The notes under the pieces were generated by a model. That model was not told the DNA's origin, did no database searches, and was given only the letters and a program-made list of their open reading frames with translations. DNA of 64,000 nt. Origin: Clavaria fumosa. Lineage: Eukaryota > Basidiomycota > Agaricomycetes > Agaricales > Clavariaceae. A program made the position numbers and the translations under genes. The DNA lies in assembly GCA_951802425.1 (NCBI GenBank), contig OX637804.1:2356001-2420000 (forward strand), written 5' to 3'. Positions 23,651-34,671 of this stretch are shown piece after piece. Within the stretch, counting starts at the first letter, position 1, and each line of letters opens with the position of its first letter.

Positions 23651-23990
23651 ATGTGGTGGAATGTGATGCTTCAGATTTTGTGGTAGGAGCAGTATTGTCA
23701 CAGAAAGGGGAGGATGGAAACATACACCCAATAGCCTTCATGTCAAAGGCGATGAATGCAGCCGAAAGGAACTACCAGATCTATGACAAGGAACTGCTAG
23801 CTATCATTCTCACCCTGAAGCAATGGCAACACTATTTGGAAGGAGCACGGCACTGAGTGACCATCCTAGGAGACAGGCAAGATGGGGCCTATTCCTGACA
23901 TGATTCGACTACGAAATCAGACACAGACCGGGATGATTGGGAGGGAAGCCGGACAAACTATCATGAAGACCTAATCACAAACCTGAGACC
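23651..23990 (+). pseudogene. Gypsy-2 RNase H
   Basis: Degrades RNA in RNA:DNA hybrids in a live element. The frame from 23651 shows CDASDFVVGAVLSQ (catalytic Asp region), AFMSKAMNAAERNY and YDKELLAIILTLKQW (catalytic Glu), then a TGA after HYLEGARH at 23854-23856. The rest is frame-shifted. Confidence 0.88.
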
Positions 23991-24249
23991 CCAGACAATC
24001 AGGAATGACAGGTCCTCCAGCTGAACCCTCCAGAGGCATTACAACCTGAGAAGGTGAGGATTTGTGCTATGAAGAGGGGACACACTTCAAGTCTGCAAGA
24101 CCACCCAATCTGGAAACAAATTAAGAAGGAGGTGGAGTACAACCCTGAAGTGATGGAAGCAATGAAACTCCTGAAGATGGGACCAAGACAGTTATGAAAG
24201 GGACTGGAAGACTGGAACCTAGAGGATGGGTTACTACTCTTCCAAGGGA

Positions 24250-25615
24250 AGGTGTGCGTACCAGACAACCCTGGGATAAGAAGAGATCTGGTTAAATTAC
24301 ACCATTATTCGCTGGAAGTAGGTCATCCAGGAGTCTACAAGACCATGGAACTCATCTCCCGAAATTACTGGTGGCCAGGTATGACCAAGTATATCAAGAA
24401 TTATGTAGAAACTTGCGATACCTGCAACCGAAAAAAGAATTGGATGCAGAAGCCCAGAGGGGAACTTTGACCTATCCCGCCAGCAGAGAGACCTTGGCAG
24501 GTAGCTACCAATGACTTTATTGTGAGACTACCTAAATCAGAAGGATATGATGGGATTTGGGTGGTGGTGGACCACCTAACCAAGGAGGCTCATTTCATTC
24601 CAATCAACTCAGATATTGACATGGAAGAGACCATCGACTTGTACCTACAATATGTCTGGAAACTGCACAGGATCCCAGAGAAGATGATATCAGACTGGGG
24701 AACACAGTTCACATCCAAACTTATGAAGGGAGTATTCAAGAAACTAGGAGTGCAAGGGGCCTACTCCACTGTGTACCACCCACAGACAGATGGACAAACT
24801 GAGAGAATAAATCAAACCCTGAAGCAATACTACAACTCTTCTGTCACTACTGGCAGAATGATTGGGGCCATTATCTACCAATGGCAGAATTTGCCTATAA
24901 CAACAGTATCAGTACCACCACCAAACAATCCCCCTTCTACACTGCAAGAGGATAATATCCAAGGATGACATTTAATACAGGGATGGATACAAACACACAC
25001 ACACCCAAGGTGGAGGAAGTGGTCAGCCATCTCCATCAGATACAGGACGAGCTGAAGGCAGCCATGAAGCTGGCTCAGGAACAGATGGTGCAACATTATG
25101 ACAAGGACCATCAGAAAGAATCACCATTTGAACTAGGCCAGAAGGTATGGCTAGATGCCAGGAACATCACCACCACAGCCCCCAGTAAGACACTGGCAGA
25201 TTGACAGTTAGGACCATTTGAAATTGTGGAAGTCCTTTTGGACATCAACTACTGATTGAAGTTGCCAGATTCAATTCAGATCCATCCAGTTTTCCACATC
25301 TCCTTGCTATACCATTATAAGGAATCAATGATCCCAGGATGAGTAGAACACCCACCACCACCAGTGGAAGTAGAAAGAGAGGAAGAATACAAGATTGGAG
25401 AAATCAAGGATGGGTGACTATGGCGAAACCAGAAACAGTATCTGGTCGGATGGGAGGGATATGGACCAAACAAAGATATGTGGTTACCAGAAAAAGAATT
25501 AGGACATGCAAAGGAGGCAATCAAACACTTTCACAACACCCATCCAGAGTTCATCTGGATGACTGCCAAAAGAAGGAAGGCTCATGGTTCATCCTCAAAA
25601 ATCTTTGGTGAAGCT
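24250..25615 (+). pseudogene. Gypsy-2 integrase with chromodomain
   Basis: Inserts element DNA into the genome. The N-terminal HHCC zinc domain is at 24252-24470 (LHHYSLEVGHPG, then CDTCN). The catalytic core has NDFIV, ISDWG and the QTERINQ Glu (about 24500-24810), so the D, D, E residues are still visible. The C-terminal part is at about 25000-25350. A chromodomain at about 25380-25560 includes QYLVGWEGYGPNKDMWLPEKEL. TGA/TAG stops are scattered. The polypurine stretch AAAAGAGAGGGCCA follows immediately at 25617-25630. Confidence 0.9.
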
Positions 25616-25630
25616 TAAAAGAGAGGGCCA

Positions 25631-26432
25631 TGTCATGAAAGTGTCGACAGTGTTGTCCAACCAACAAATTTCAATCTTTTAACTTAAGGAAAACCATGCA
25701 GATTGGGGAGCAGTTTCATTTGATCATGACATCATGATAGTCAATCAGGTGATCATGACTCAGAGCAGCTTGATCACAGGTCATCAGATCCTCTGGTCTA
25801 ATCCCCAACAAGATCAGACACAGCTGATCATGATGTAATGCATCAAAGCAGGGCCTATGCTTGATCACTGATGATATCATCATCATCATAAGATTTCCAA
25901 CAAGAACCTGCACTGCTCACACTCAGCATTCCAGTGCAAGCACACAGCTTTTCTGATCATCTATCAGTTCTGATATTTAATCAATGACTCCTCCATCACA
26001 TACAGCCCATAGCTAGAGTATATAAGACCTACATGTACCCTAGCTTCGATCTTTTTATCTATACACTTATTTGAGAGAGCTCAACTAAGTCTGACAGCAA
26101 ACATTGCTGCCAAGAACTTTGCATTGGAAGGATTTGTCTTCCCACCTTTAAGGTTGCAAGTAATCCCTCCTGAGAGTTTCACCAGTCACCCATTGATCAA
26201 GCAGAACCTCCATTGATTCAAGTACTACCAGAGATATACAAGAACCTGGATCAAAGACAGGTTACTCAGAGCCAATCCACAGACTTATTACCAGACACTC
26301 TGACTGTTACAAGTGTGTTCCTTGTACATCAAGAGACTAGTCAGGTGAGACTACTGACTAGTGTTAGAAACTGAACAGACACTTCGCTCTACCCTTGCAC
26401 AACAAAGGGACTTTGCTGTCACAAGTCTGACA
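25631..26432 (+). mobile_element. LTR1, 3' LTR of Gypsy-2 with internal deletion
   Basis: Begins TGTCATGAAAGTGTCG after a polypurine tract and ends TCTGACA at 26432. Compared with the 5' LTR it lacks about 0.9 kb (join near 25705), precisely the part holding the antisense zinc-knuckle gene. The TATA box and transcript-start region are retained (TATATAAG near 26020). Confidence 0.85.
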
Positions 26433-26640
26433 CTGTTACAGGAAGTGGTGTCAAGGGCTTGGATGAGCATCCTGGGAGGTTATTTGGTGCAGGGACTATC
26501 TGAGTCCCTAAAGGAGGAATAAGAGGTTCAAAAGTGGTCTGATCTGTATGATCAAACTGAGAGAGGATGTGATCACTCGGTCTCCCAGGTCCTAAGAAGG
26601 CTCAGAGTAGTTCAACTCAAGCTCAGTATCCAGTCTTGTC
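26433..26640 (+). pseudogene. gag fragment of another LTR1-family element
   Basis: The reading frame from the 3' LTR continues here (SLTLLQEVVSRAWMSILGGYLVQ, then a TAA) as if this LTR were the 5' LTR of a second element. This suggests the LTR was shared by, or recombined between, two tandem LTR1 elements. The second one is cut off at about 26640. Confidence 0.5.
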
Positions 26641-27081
26641 AGTCTTGATGACTCGTTGGTGGAGTTTAGAAACTCCGCAGGCAAAGGCATATTTGAGGGC
26701 CATTCGGTTGGGGTGAGCACAGTATCCTGGCTCTCGAAGAAACAAGAACTGGTGACACTTTCGATGGCCAAAGCAGAATACATAGTGGTGATGCATGCAG
26801 CAAAAGAGGCGCTCTGGCTATGACAGTTCATCAGCGAAGTATTCCAACCACTCAACAAGCCGATAACGATCTGGAGCGACTCACTCCCAGCAATTGCACT
26901 TGTGAGCGACACAGACGACTCGTTCCATGCACGAACCAAGCACATCGACCTTCGCTACCAATTCATATGCATTTCATATGCTACACTGTGCAAGAAGGCA
27001 AGATCAAACTAATCTACTGCCCCACAGATGATATGGTAGCCAACACACTGACAAAGACACTACCAAGTTTGAACGTGAAAC
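26640..27081 (+). pseudogene. Copia-2 RNase H fragment
   Basis: C-terminal part of a Ty1/Copia polyprotein. Motifs: TVSWLSKKQELVTLSMAKAEY (about 26720-26790), EALWL followed by a TGA at 26820, IWSDSLPAIAL (the ADNQ position), ARTKHIDLRY and DMVANTLTKTLPS. It is interrupted at 27081 by Copia-1. The frame resumes at 33603 (KHFAHALRLHGP, stop). Only this terminal piece of Copia-2 remains on the left. Confidence 0.85.
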
Positions 27082-28298
27082 TTTCAGCAGCGCAGTTTGG
27101 AGTTCACGCGGGAGAATGCATATATTGTAAGTTCAGTAAGTGGTACAATGTCAAGAGGGAAGATACGAACCTGGAGTTCACACGGGAGAAAACGTGAGCT
27201 CCAGGTATCATGCTACGCAGGTATATGAGTCCAATAGAAGTTGTGAAGCATGAGTCAAAAAGAAAACAAAGTCTAATCTACAAGATAACAAGGTCGTGGG
27301 AGGATAACTGACACAGTGCGAGGTGCTGTAAGGATGACATGCGGTTTAGACAAGGAAACACAACAGATATCGACTATCCGGATATTTCAGGACCTAAGGC
27401 AATTACGTCCGATACAATCTGATAACAATCCAACACCGTCTGATAACATCCGAAAATATCTGATACTTATCCGACATCAGACTCTCCGGTCTCCAATTCC
27501 CCATGATGATCACAGCCCACAGGTCACACACACTGCCTACACCCCTCTATTTCATCACTCCAGCATGGTCAGTGCTCGACATACTCACTATTCCATTCCC
27601 CTTCCTCTATTTCATATACATGCTGTAAATTTCATATTGTGATCCCTTTCAACCATCCGATCATTTAAAACATTTCAAACCCCTTGCAGTACTTTGCCCA
27701 TTGTTCCTAGTACTCCTTTGCTGTACCAGCCTCACTTTCCTTCATTTTACGAGCAGTCCGGACATATGCTAGTTATTGGACATTTCATCCCTCCGAACCA
27801 CATGACTCACTTATGAATTATGGCCCTTATATGACCTTGTACACGATACCGCATTGCCTTCTGTAGCTTCCGGAGATTTCTGTAGGATCGGATTTGCTGT
27901 ACTTAGAAAAATGTACATAAGTATGTACTGGACTCTATGGAAATCCAGCTTTTTGAACGCCCACATTGTGCTGTGACCTTTAACAGGCTCATCCCTCATC
28001 ATACACATTGATCCGCTGGCCTTCATCGTCGCCGGCCCCTCGAACTCTCAATCTGAAAATCGGACTCTATCGGATCCGATACCGGATACTCCGGACAATG
28101 TATATTGTCACTCTCTGGACTTTTTGCACTCAACCTCTACACCCTCCAAGTTTCTGTCTAGTGTCTCCGTCATGTAACAAGACCCCCTGAAGAACCCGGC
28201 CGCGAACATCTATTTGCAGCCAACACCTGTACAGCCTACTACAGCACGGATCCGTCGTGGTAGACGTGGCACTACCCCGCAGGATATGCACATTGTCA
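27082..28298 (-). mobile_element. Copia-1 3' LTR, split by a solo LTR3
   Basis: 296 bp of LTR in two parts (27082-27326 and about 28248-28298) around the LTR3 insertion. It matches 32446-33597 base for base apart from transitions, many at CpG sites. Confidence 0.88.
27327..28243 (-). mobile_element. solo LTR3 inside the Copia-1 3' LTR
   Basis: Reverse copy of the Gypsy-3 LTR (46590-47489, 57796-58701), 917 bp. The flanks are GTGC (27323-27326) and GCAC (28244-28247), while the uninterrupted LTR at 32690 reads GCGC. The duplication is thus GCGC decayed at CpG in different ways on the two sides. More diverged than the two Gypsy-3 LTRs. Confidence 0.82.
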
Positions 28299-28316
28299 CT
28301 CCCACTTGCCAAGTCG

Positions 28317-31300
28317 TCATGACACAGAAACACCAATCGTGCTCCGGAATTTCTCGAAAAAGTCATGGGACAAGGCCTTCGTCAAGATGTCGGCGACCAT
28401 CTGGGTCATCGAGCAGTACCGGAATGATACCTCACCACTAGAAACCCACTTGCAAATGAAATGATGGCGTATGTCAATGTGCTTCGCGCGCGAGTGCGCA
28501 ACAGGGTTTTTCGCGAGTGCGATACATCCTTGGTTGTCGGCATGGACGACGGTAGCAGAGGATGGGGTGGAACCGAGGTCGGCAAGGAGCGTGCACAGCC
28601 AAACGGCCTCCTTGGTGGCGTTCGCTGAAGCCATGTACTCAGCCTCGACTGTGGACAAAGCGACGGTTGGTTGTTTCTTCGACAACCACGAAACCGTACC
28701 ACCAGCGACATCGAAAACGAAGCCGGCGATTGAGTGTCGGTCATCGGGGTCCTGCACCCAGTCCGAGTCGGTCCACCCGACGAGATCGACACCGTCGTTT
28801 TTGCCACCTAACATCAGTCCATAATTTACTGTACCGTTGAGATAACGAAGGATCCTCTTCAAAGCAACAAGATGTGTTTTTCCAGGGTTGGCTCCAAATT
28901 GCGCACAGACATTAGTCGCATACTGAATGTCTGGACAGGTATGAGTCGCATAAAGGACGCCTCCCAGACACTCTAGGTAGCCAAATCCCTGCGAAAAATT
29001 GTCATAGGCAGCGCGGTCTGTGTCGGAGATTGGACTGTCAGTACTAGTTAATCGTTCCTTGACAACCACAGGCGTCGTGACAGGCGTGGAAGCATCCATT
29101 TTGTATCGTGAGAGAAGTGCCTGAATGTACGACGTCTGGTCCAATCGGATCGTGTGTGCCATGCAGTTGCGTCGGATGCAGATCCCCAAGATATGTTTGA
29201 GCTTGCCTAAATCGGTAATCTGAAATGCCTTCCCCAACTCCGTCTTAAACCATTTCACATCACGGACATCCGTCGCTGTGATGGCCATGTCATCAACATA
29301 GACCAAAACCAAAATTTTCACCGTGCCCTTTTCCTTCTTGATATAAAGACAGTCGTCTGCCGTACTGCTGGTGAAACCCGGTCGCTTCATCATCTTGCCC
29401 AGTTTGACTTTCCATTGTCTTCCCGCTTGTTTTAGGCCGTAAAGCAGCCTCAAGAGTCGCCAGACTCGTTTGTCCTTTTCATTTGTGCGTGTGCCGTCCG
29501 GTGGTTCGAGATAAATTTCCTCACTCAGGTCTCCTCGCAGGTATGCTCCGACAACGTCGACCTGGTGCACCTCCCAATCTTCTCGTGCGGCCATGGAGAG
29601 AAGCACTCGGAGCGTCGTAAGACGTGCGACAGATGCGAAGGTTGCGTCGAAGTCCTGACCTGGAACCTGTGAGTACCCCTTTGCTACGATCCTTGCCTTA
29701 TATCTAACAACCTTCCCATTGCCATCCCTCTTCGTTTGAAAGACGAAGCGGCTCCCAATCGTCTTGCGGCCGTTTGGAACGTGCGGGACCCACTCGAAGG
29801 TACCGGAAGAGCGAAGCTGGTCGAGTTCTACCTTAACGGCCTTCTCCCACTCGTTTGCCTGCTCTGTGTGCATCGCCTCGCGGTAAGTACGTGGCTCACC
29901 ATTCGTTGCAACGAAGGCCTGATGTCCACTCCCACTAATAGCCTCTTCAACATCTTCAGGAGTTGCTTCCTCACCGAAGCAGACAGGTGGACGTCGCACT
30001 CGTTTCGTCGACTCGCGCGCCCGTGTGGTAACTTGCCTGGGCTCAACAGGTTCGTCTCCTGCTCCCACTACTTCTGCTATCCCTGATCCCCCACCATCCA
30101 TCGTAGGGATTAATTCGCTCGTGTCGCCCACAACATCGGGTTCGGCCACACCCACGTTATCCCCTGATGGTCGCGGGTCTATGCCATCGATCACGGCCTC
30201 ATCTGTGGGAGAAGTATCTTCAACAAAACGGACATCACGAGAGGTAATCAGCCCCCTCGTCTCGATGTCCTCCAAACGGTAACCTTTCGTCTCATCAGCC
30301 CACCAACCTAGCAATTGACACTTCACTGATGTTGCCTCAAGCTTACCCCCTCGAATTTTCTTTGGAATGTTGGCATAGGCGATAGAACCGAAGATCCGCA
30401 GGTGAGAGACGTTGGGCTTTCGTCCAGTCCAAGCCTCATGTGGAACCATCCCAGGCAAAGCGGACATCAGTGAGAGGTTGCGGATATGCACTGCATACAT
30501 CAAAGCCTCTCCCCAATATTGTAAGTCCATTCCAGATGAATGCAACATACATCTAACCATCTCGAAGTAGGTTGCTATTGTTCACTCGGCAATTCCGTTC
30601 TGTTCCGGTCCATACAGCACTGTCGTTTCGTGTATTATCCCATTCCACTTGCAGAGGTCTTCCACCTTATCATTAACGAGCTTGGTTCCATTGTCGGTGC
30701 GTAACCTCTTCAGTTTCAGCCCGGACTGTCTCTCTAACATTGCTATAATCTCTTTCAGTGCTGTGGGGGCTTCATCTTTGCTTTTCAGAAGGCGGGTGAT
30801 GCCATATTGTGAGTTTGCCTTGACTACAATCAATGCGTACCGCATGCCTGACCAGGTTTCCACAGCCATCGGTCCTGTTAAGTCTGCGACGACGAGGCCC
30901 ATTTGCTTGTACTTGGTCTCGCTTGTCTTCGGTAGTGGTAATCGGTGAGACTTGCCAATCGCGCATCCACCACACACCCGGTCATGATCGCTGGATGATA
31001 TCGTAAGTCCGTTTACCATTCCTTTCCTCGATAGCTCACGAATCCCCTCTAGGTGGAGATGTCCCATTCTTCGGTGCCAAACACGCATGCTCGCGCCCGA
31101 TGTCGCCCCAAAGGCGGCTTGGGTCCTCGCGTGCGTGCACTCGACTCTGTAAAGTCCTTCCCTCAACTTCCCATGCATCAACTCATCGTTGCCAAGCATG
31201 ACCACAAGCCCCTCATCTGTACTCCGGTATCCTGCTCCATTCCGTTGGAGTGCGCCCAAACTAACGAGATTCATAGCCAGCTTCGGTGCATGCATTACCT

Positions 31301-32441
31301 GGTGCAGGGTGACCGTCCGATACCCGTCTGGGAGCTTGACCCTCAGACTAACGCTCCCGTGGCCCTCGACCGGTATGTCCCTTGCGTCTCCAACAGATAT
31401 AGTTTGATTAGAGGATGCAGTGTAGGACATGAAGAACGATCGATCGCAAAACATGTGGGCAGTCGCGCCGCAATCGAGTATCACTCCGGCCTCAGCCTGG
31501 AACCGGGCAGCGAGGTAAACCTTTCCAACCTCGCGCGCGCCGAGCTCTCCATCACCAATGGCCGTATTGGCCGATCCGCTTGGTGCGTCTTTGTTCTTTT
31601 CATCTCTATCGCGACGTGGGCATTCATTGGCCCAATGTCCTTTTCCTTTGCAGTATCGGCACTCGTCGTCCGGCTGGGGGCCTCGCCCAGGTGTCGAGTT
31701 TTGGTTCCAGCCTCGTCCGGATCCGCCGCGACCACCACCGCGACCTCGTCTTCCCCTCGCGGTTGCCTGCAGCGCCGTTTGGCCTCCGCCCTTCTCCTGG
31801 GTACGTCGATTCGCTTCGGCCTGCAATCTGGCACTGACACCGTCTGGCGTAAGTCTATCGCCGTGGATTAACTGTACCGTAATAATCTCCCATGATGGTG
31901 TCTCCGGGAGTGAGAGAATCAACGCCTGCGACATCTGGAGGTCGTCGATGGTTCCTCCAGCCTGGATTATACGCTGCCGGAGGTTCAACATTGCGGCGAT
32001 GTGATCTTCCATAGATGTTCTGTCCACATACTTCTTCGTGAATAGTTCTTTAAGATGGTAGTAGGCATTCGTTGCCTGTCGATTCGTCTGATGGATCTGT
32101 TTCCAGGTGTCCCACATTTCGACTGCGGTCTTACAGTCCGAAACGTGCGGCCACTGGGACTCGTCGGTCGATCCGTACATCAAGCCCTGTGCGGCTTCGT
32201 CCTTGGCCTCCCATTCTTCTATGAGAGTCTGAACTCGTGCGATCTCTTCTGCGCTCGGGGCCGGTCCTCCAGGGGCTGCGACTGGGCTAGCTGGGCGGGT
32301 TTCCTTCCCCTTCACTAGTGCCCACAGGTACTTCGACTGTAGTGCGGAGCGCATGTGTATAGCCCAAGTAGCATAGTTCTGTCCATTCAGTTTCGCGAAC
32401 CGGAGGGAGTCCATATCTGAAAAGCCCTGAGCGGGTCTCAT
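28317..32441 (-). pseudogene. Copia-1 gag-pol polyprotein, one nonsense codon
   Basis: Single frame of 1375 codons with one internal TGA at 30584-30582, otherwise open. Domains in order: gag (from MRPAQGFSD), zinc knuckle CRYCKGKGHWANEC (about 31670-31625), aspartic protease DCGATAHMF (about 31475), GAG-pre-integrase (VWHRRMGHLHLEGI), integrase core (DLTGP, RTDNGT, then EQNGIAE just before the stop), reverse transcriptase (YVDDM near 29300) and RNase H (WTDSDW, STVEAEY, HADNQ, KHIDIRHHF). The frame continues directly after the TGA, which replaces an expected Arg codon (CGA to TGA fits CpG decay). Length and domain order match complete Copia elements, so this copy could have been active recently. 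Confidence 0.95.
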
Positions 32442-32445
32442 AATC
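32433..32445 (-). other. Copia-1 primer-binding site overlapping the start codon
   Basis: Immediately after the 5' LTR the minus strand reads GATTATGAGACCCGC. The ATG inside it opens the polyprotein (M-R-P). The same sequence follows the Copia-3 5' LTR. It is complementary to the anticodon arm of a methionine tRNA (CTCATAA loop), as expected for half-tRNA priming. Confidence 0.6.
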
Positions 32446-33597
32446 TTTCAGCAGCGCAGTCTGGGGTTCATGCGGGAGAATGCATATATTGTAAGTTCAG
32501 TAAGTGGTACAATGTCAAGAGGGAAGATACGAACCTGGAGTTCACATGGGAGAATGCATGAGCTCCAGGTATTGTGCTACGCAGGTATATGAGTCCAATA
32601 GAAGTTGCGAAGCATGAGTCAAAAAGAAAACAAAGTCTAATCTACAAGATAACAAGGTCACGGGAGGATAACCAACACGGTGCGAGGCGCGGATCCATCG
32701 TGGTAGACGCGGCACTACTGTACCATTTAACTCAATTCACCGGTAACACATAACGCAGCTCTCAAAATCAGTGAAGGTTTTGCCTGTCGCTTGAGGGATA
32801 TCAAAAGCCAGGAGATCAGTTATGGGTAGTTTTTGGCTTGGGAGATACTCTTTCAGGATATCTGGAGGTATCTTCATACTATCTTGAGTGCGGACATGGC
32901 TGAGAGGGATTTTTTCAAGGGTGGTGAATGTCAAGACTTTACACTGGTCCACCCATTCCAATGGACTCCACCAGACTCCTCGGACTCCAGTCAGACTCCT
33001 CGGACTCCAGTCGGAGTCCTCAGGACTCCACAGGACTCTGAACCAAGTCCCACTGGACTGTGATTGGACTGGGTCAGGACTATGATTGGACTCCACTGGA
33101 CTGTGTTAGGACTGTGATTGGACTCCACTGGACTGTGTTAGGACTGTGATTGGACTCTACTGGACTGTGTCAGGACTGTGATTGGACTCACTGGACTTGA
33201 TTGGAGTCCACTGGATTCCTCAGGAGTCTGCACAGAGTCCACTGGAGTCCACTGGAGTCTGAGCATAATGGAAGAAAACAAATGTCACCAGCCAGAGTTG
33301 AACCCAAATCCTTGTGTCACTTGGAAATGCAATTACCAGCTATGCCATGCAGCCACAGTTATCTTAGCCAAAATAATCCCTATAGCCCTTGTCCTTAGCT
33401 CTGTTGAGTCCTTAGGAGTCCTGAGGAGTCCAACTGGAGTCCTCAGGAGTCCTTAGGAGTCTGAGTAAATGTTACTCCTTGTCACACATAACACTCATTT
33501 TTGGTGAAACCCCCAATTCACCAGATGCGTAACACATAACACATAGCGGTGAATTGAGTTAAATGGTACAGTACCCCGCAGGATGTGCACGTCGTCA
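32446..33597 (-). mobile_element. Copia-1 5' LTR, split by a TA-flanked element
   Basis: 296 bp of LTR in two parts around the 854-bp insertion at 32718-33571. On the minus strand it starts TGACGACGTGCACATCC (33597) and ends at 32446, next to the primer-binding site. Confidence 0.88.
32718..33571. mobile_element. 854-bp inverted-repeat element with TA duplication (Tc1/mariner-like MITE)
   Basis: Twenty-five-base perfect terminal inverted repeats starting CTGTACCATTTAACTCAATT, flanked by TA at 32716-32717 and 33572-33573. The empty site is preserved in the other Copia-1 LTR (GGCACTACCCCGC at about 28269). The interior is packed with GGACTCC/GGAGTCC motifs (32950-33260 and 33400-33460) and codes for nothing recognisable. 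Confidence 0.9.
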
Positions 33598-33602
33598 GAA
33601 AC

Positions 33603-33645
33603 ACTTTGCTCATGCACTCAGACTTCATGGACCTTGAAGGGGGTG
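33603..33645 (+). pseudogene. Copia-2 polyprotein end and polypurine tract
   Basis: The frame HFAHALRLHGP followed by TGA completes Copia-2 RNase H after removal of Copia-1. The tail GAAGGGGGTG is the polypurine tract directly against the 3' LTR. Confidence 0.8.
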
Positions 33646-33920
33646 TGTTGGAGTATTCAAGGATCATGAAGATCTGTCTATTCTATAACTTGTATCACTA
33701 ATGACTGTAACTAACTTATAGAGTGTTGCGCTCATACAAGATAGTGTAAAGTAAATGATTACATAAGCAATGACTGAAGCATAGGGAATGTATGCATCAC
33801 AGTAGCATGACTACCATCACATCACAGTACTTAATCACATAACTACAGAGGATGTATATAAGGACAGTAGAATACCAACAACAACTCCTGTTGCCTCCCA
33901 GTTGGTTGTGTCTCTCACAT
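33646..33920 (+). mobile_element. Copia-2 3' LTR (end approximate)
   Basis: Begins TGTTGGAGTATTC after the polypurine tract. Contains TATATAAGG near 33856. A plausible end is TCTCTCACA near 33920, giving about 275 bp. No second copy is present to confirm the end. Confidence 0.65.
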
Positions 33921-33996
33921 AGTGCTGCACATGTGTGCTGCAGCACAATGTGACACAGTGCACACATTGTGCAGCAGAAACAAATGATATGGTGTG

Positions 33997-34465
33997 TAGG
34001 CATCTGCATGGATATGGGTAACCTGTGTGGATCATGGATATGGGTACTTGCAGATATGAGTATGGATACCATATTTGGTATCCAGCCACTCATCGGCACA
34101 GCAGAGGCAGGCTCTTGCTGAGCCACACATGTAGTCACCTCTCTGCTCAATCAACTCATGCTCTGTTGTGTCTTTGGTATTGGAGTAAGCTTAACCTTGT
34201 CAGGAATGAAGATCTGAATGCAGCAGCAAAGATGCCTGATGCTGCAGATGGTGAGGATTTCTTAGGGGACAGGTAGAATGCCTTTGTAGCACAATTTGAA
34301 GTAGATCCATGGGTACATCATGAGTAAATCCATATTAAATTCATACTCATGGATTGTGGATCTGTGGGAATGGATCTAGACCCATGGATATATGAGTATG
34401 GATTTTTTTGAGTACAAGTACAGATACACCCAAAAGTATCCATGGATTACCCATGCAGATCCCTA
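33997..34465. mobile_element. 469-bp hAT-type element
   Basis: Ends TAGGCATCTGCATGG and, inverted, TAGGGATCTGCATGG, with a perfect 8-bp target duplication ATGGTGTG (33989-33996 and 34466-34473). A plus frame near 34165-34275 reads YWSKLNLVRNEDLNAAAKMPDAADGEDF, related to the reverse frame in the hAT element at 21335, so this is a decayed relative. Rich in ATGGATATGGGTA-type subterminal motifs. Confidence 0.88.
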
Positions 34466-34473
34466 ATGGTGTG

Positions 34474-34671
34474 CATGTTTATGTGCACAATGCTGATCTG
34501 TGCAGCACAGTGCAAATCAATGCACATCTATGCACATTTGCACACATGCACACATGTGCACATACTGTATATGTGTGTATATGCACACATGTGCACACAA
34601 AATATGGGCATGGTTTAGCAGTTTTGTCCAGTTTGGCCCCTCATAGGGTTCCCCTCCTGAGGCTTACATGA
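34474..34671. repeat. TGCACA-rich low-complexity tract
   Basis: Alternating purine-pyrimidine TGCACA/TGTGCA motifs, densest at 34500-34600, including CACACATGTGCACA palindromes. No coding signal beyond a low-complexity His/Cys frame. Confidence 0.7.

Larger units (their letters stand above)
27082..33597 (-). mobile_element. Copia-1 retrotransposon, nested in Copia-2
   Basis: Complete Ty1/Copia element in reverse orientation, 6516 bp including two nested insertions. Target duplication GAAAC at 27077-27081 and 33598-33602; removing the element and one copy restores the Copia-2 RNase H C-terminus. The two LTRs (27082-28298 and 32446-33597) are each exactly 296 bp once their own insertions and duplications are subtracted. 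LTR ends are TGAC... on one side and ...GAAA on the other, so the usual terminal CA is not kept. Confidence 0.92.

Noticed and set aside
27082..27197. Apparent continuation of Copia-2 RNase H into FGVHAGECIYCKF
   Set aside because: The same bases form the inner end of the other Copia-1 LTR (32446 onward) and the GAAAC duplication sits before them, so they are LTR sequence. The true end of Copia-2 is at 33603-33645.
29736..30086. Plus-strand frames over Copia-1 (also 31053-31871)
   Set aside because: Shadows of the minus-strand polyprotein; no motif on the plus strand.
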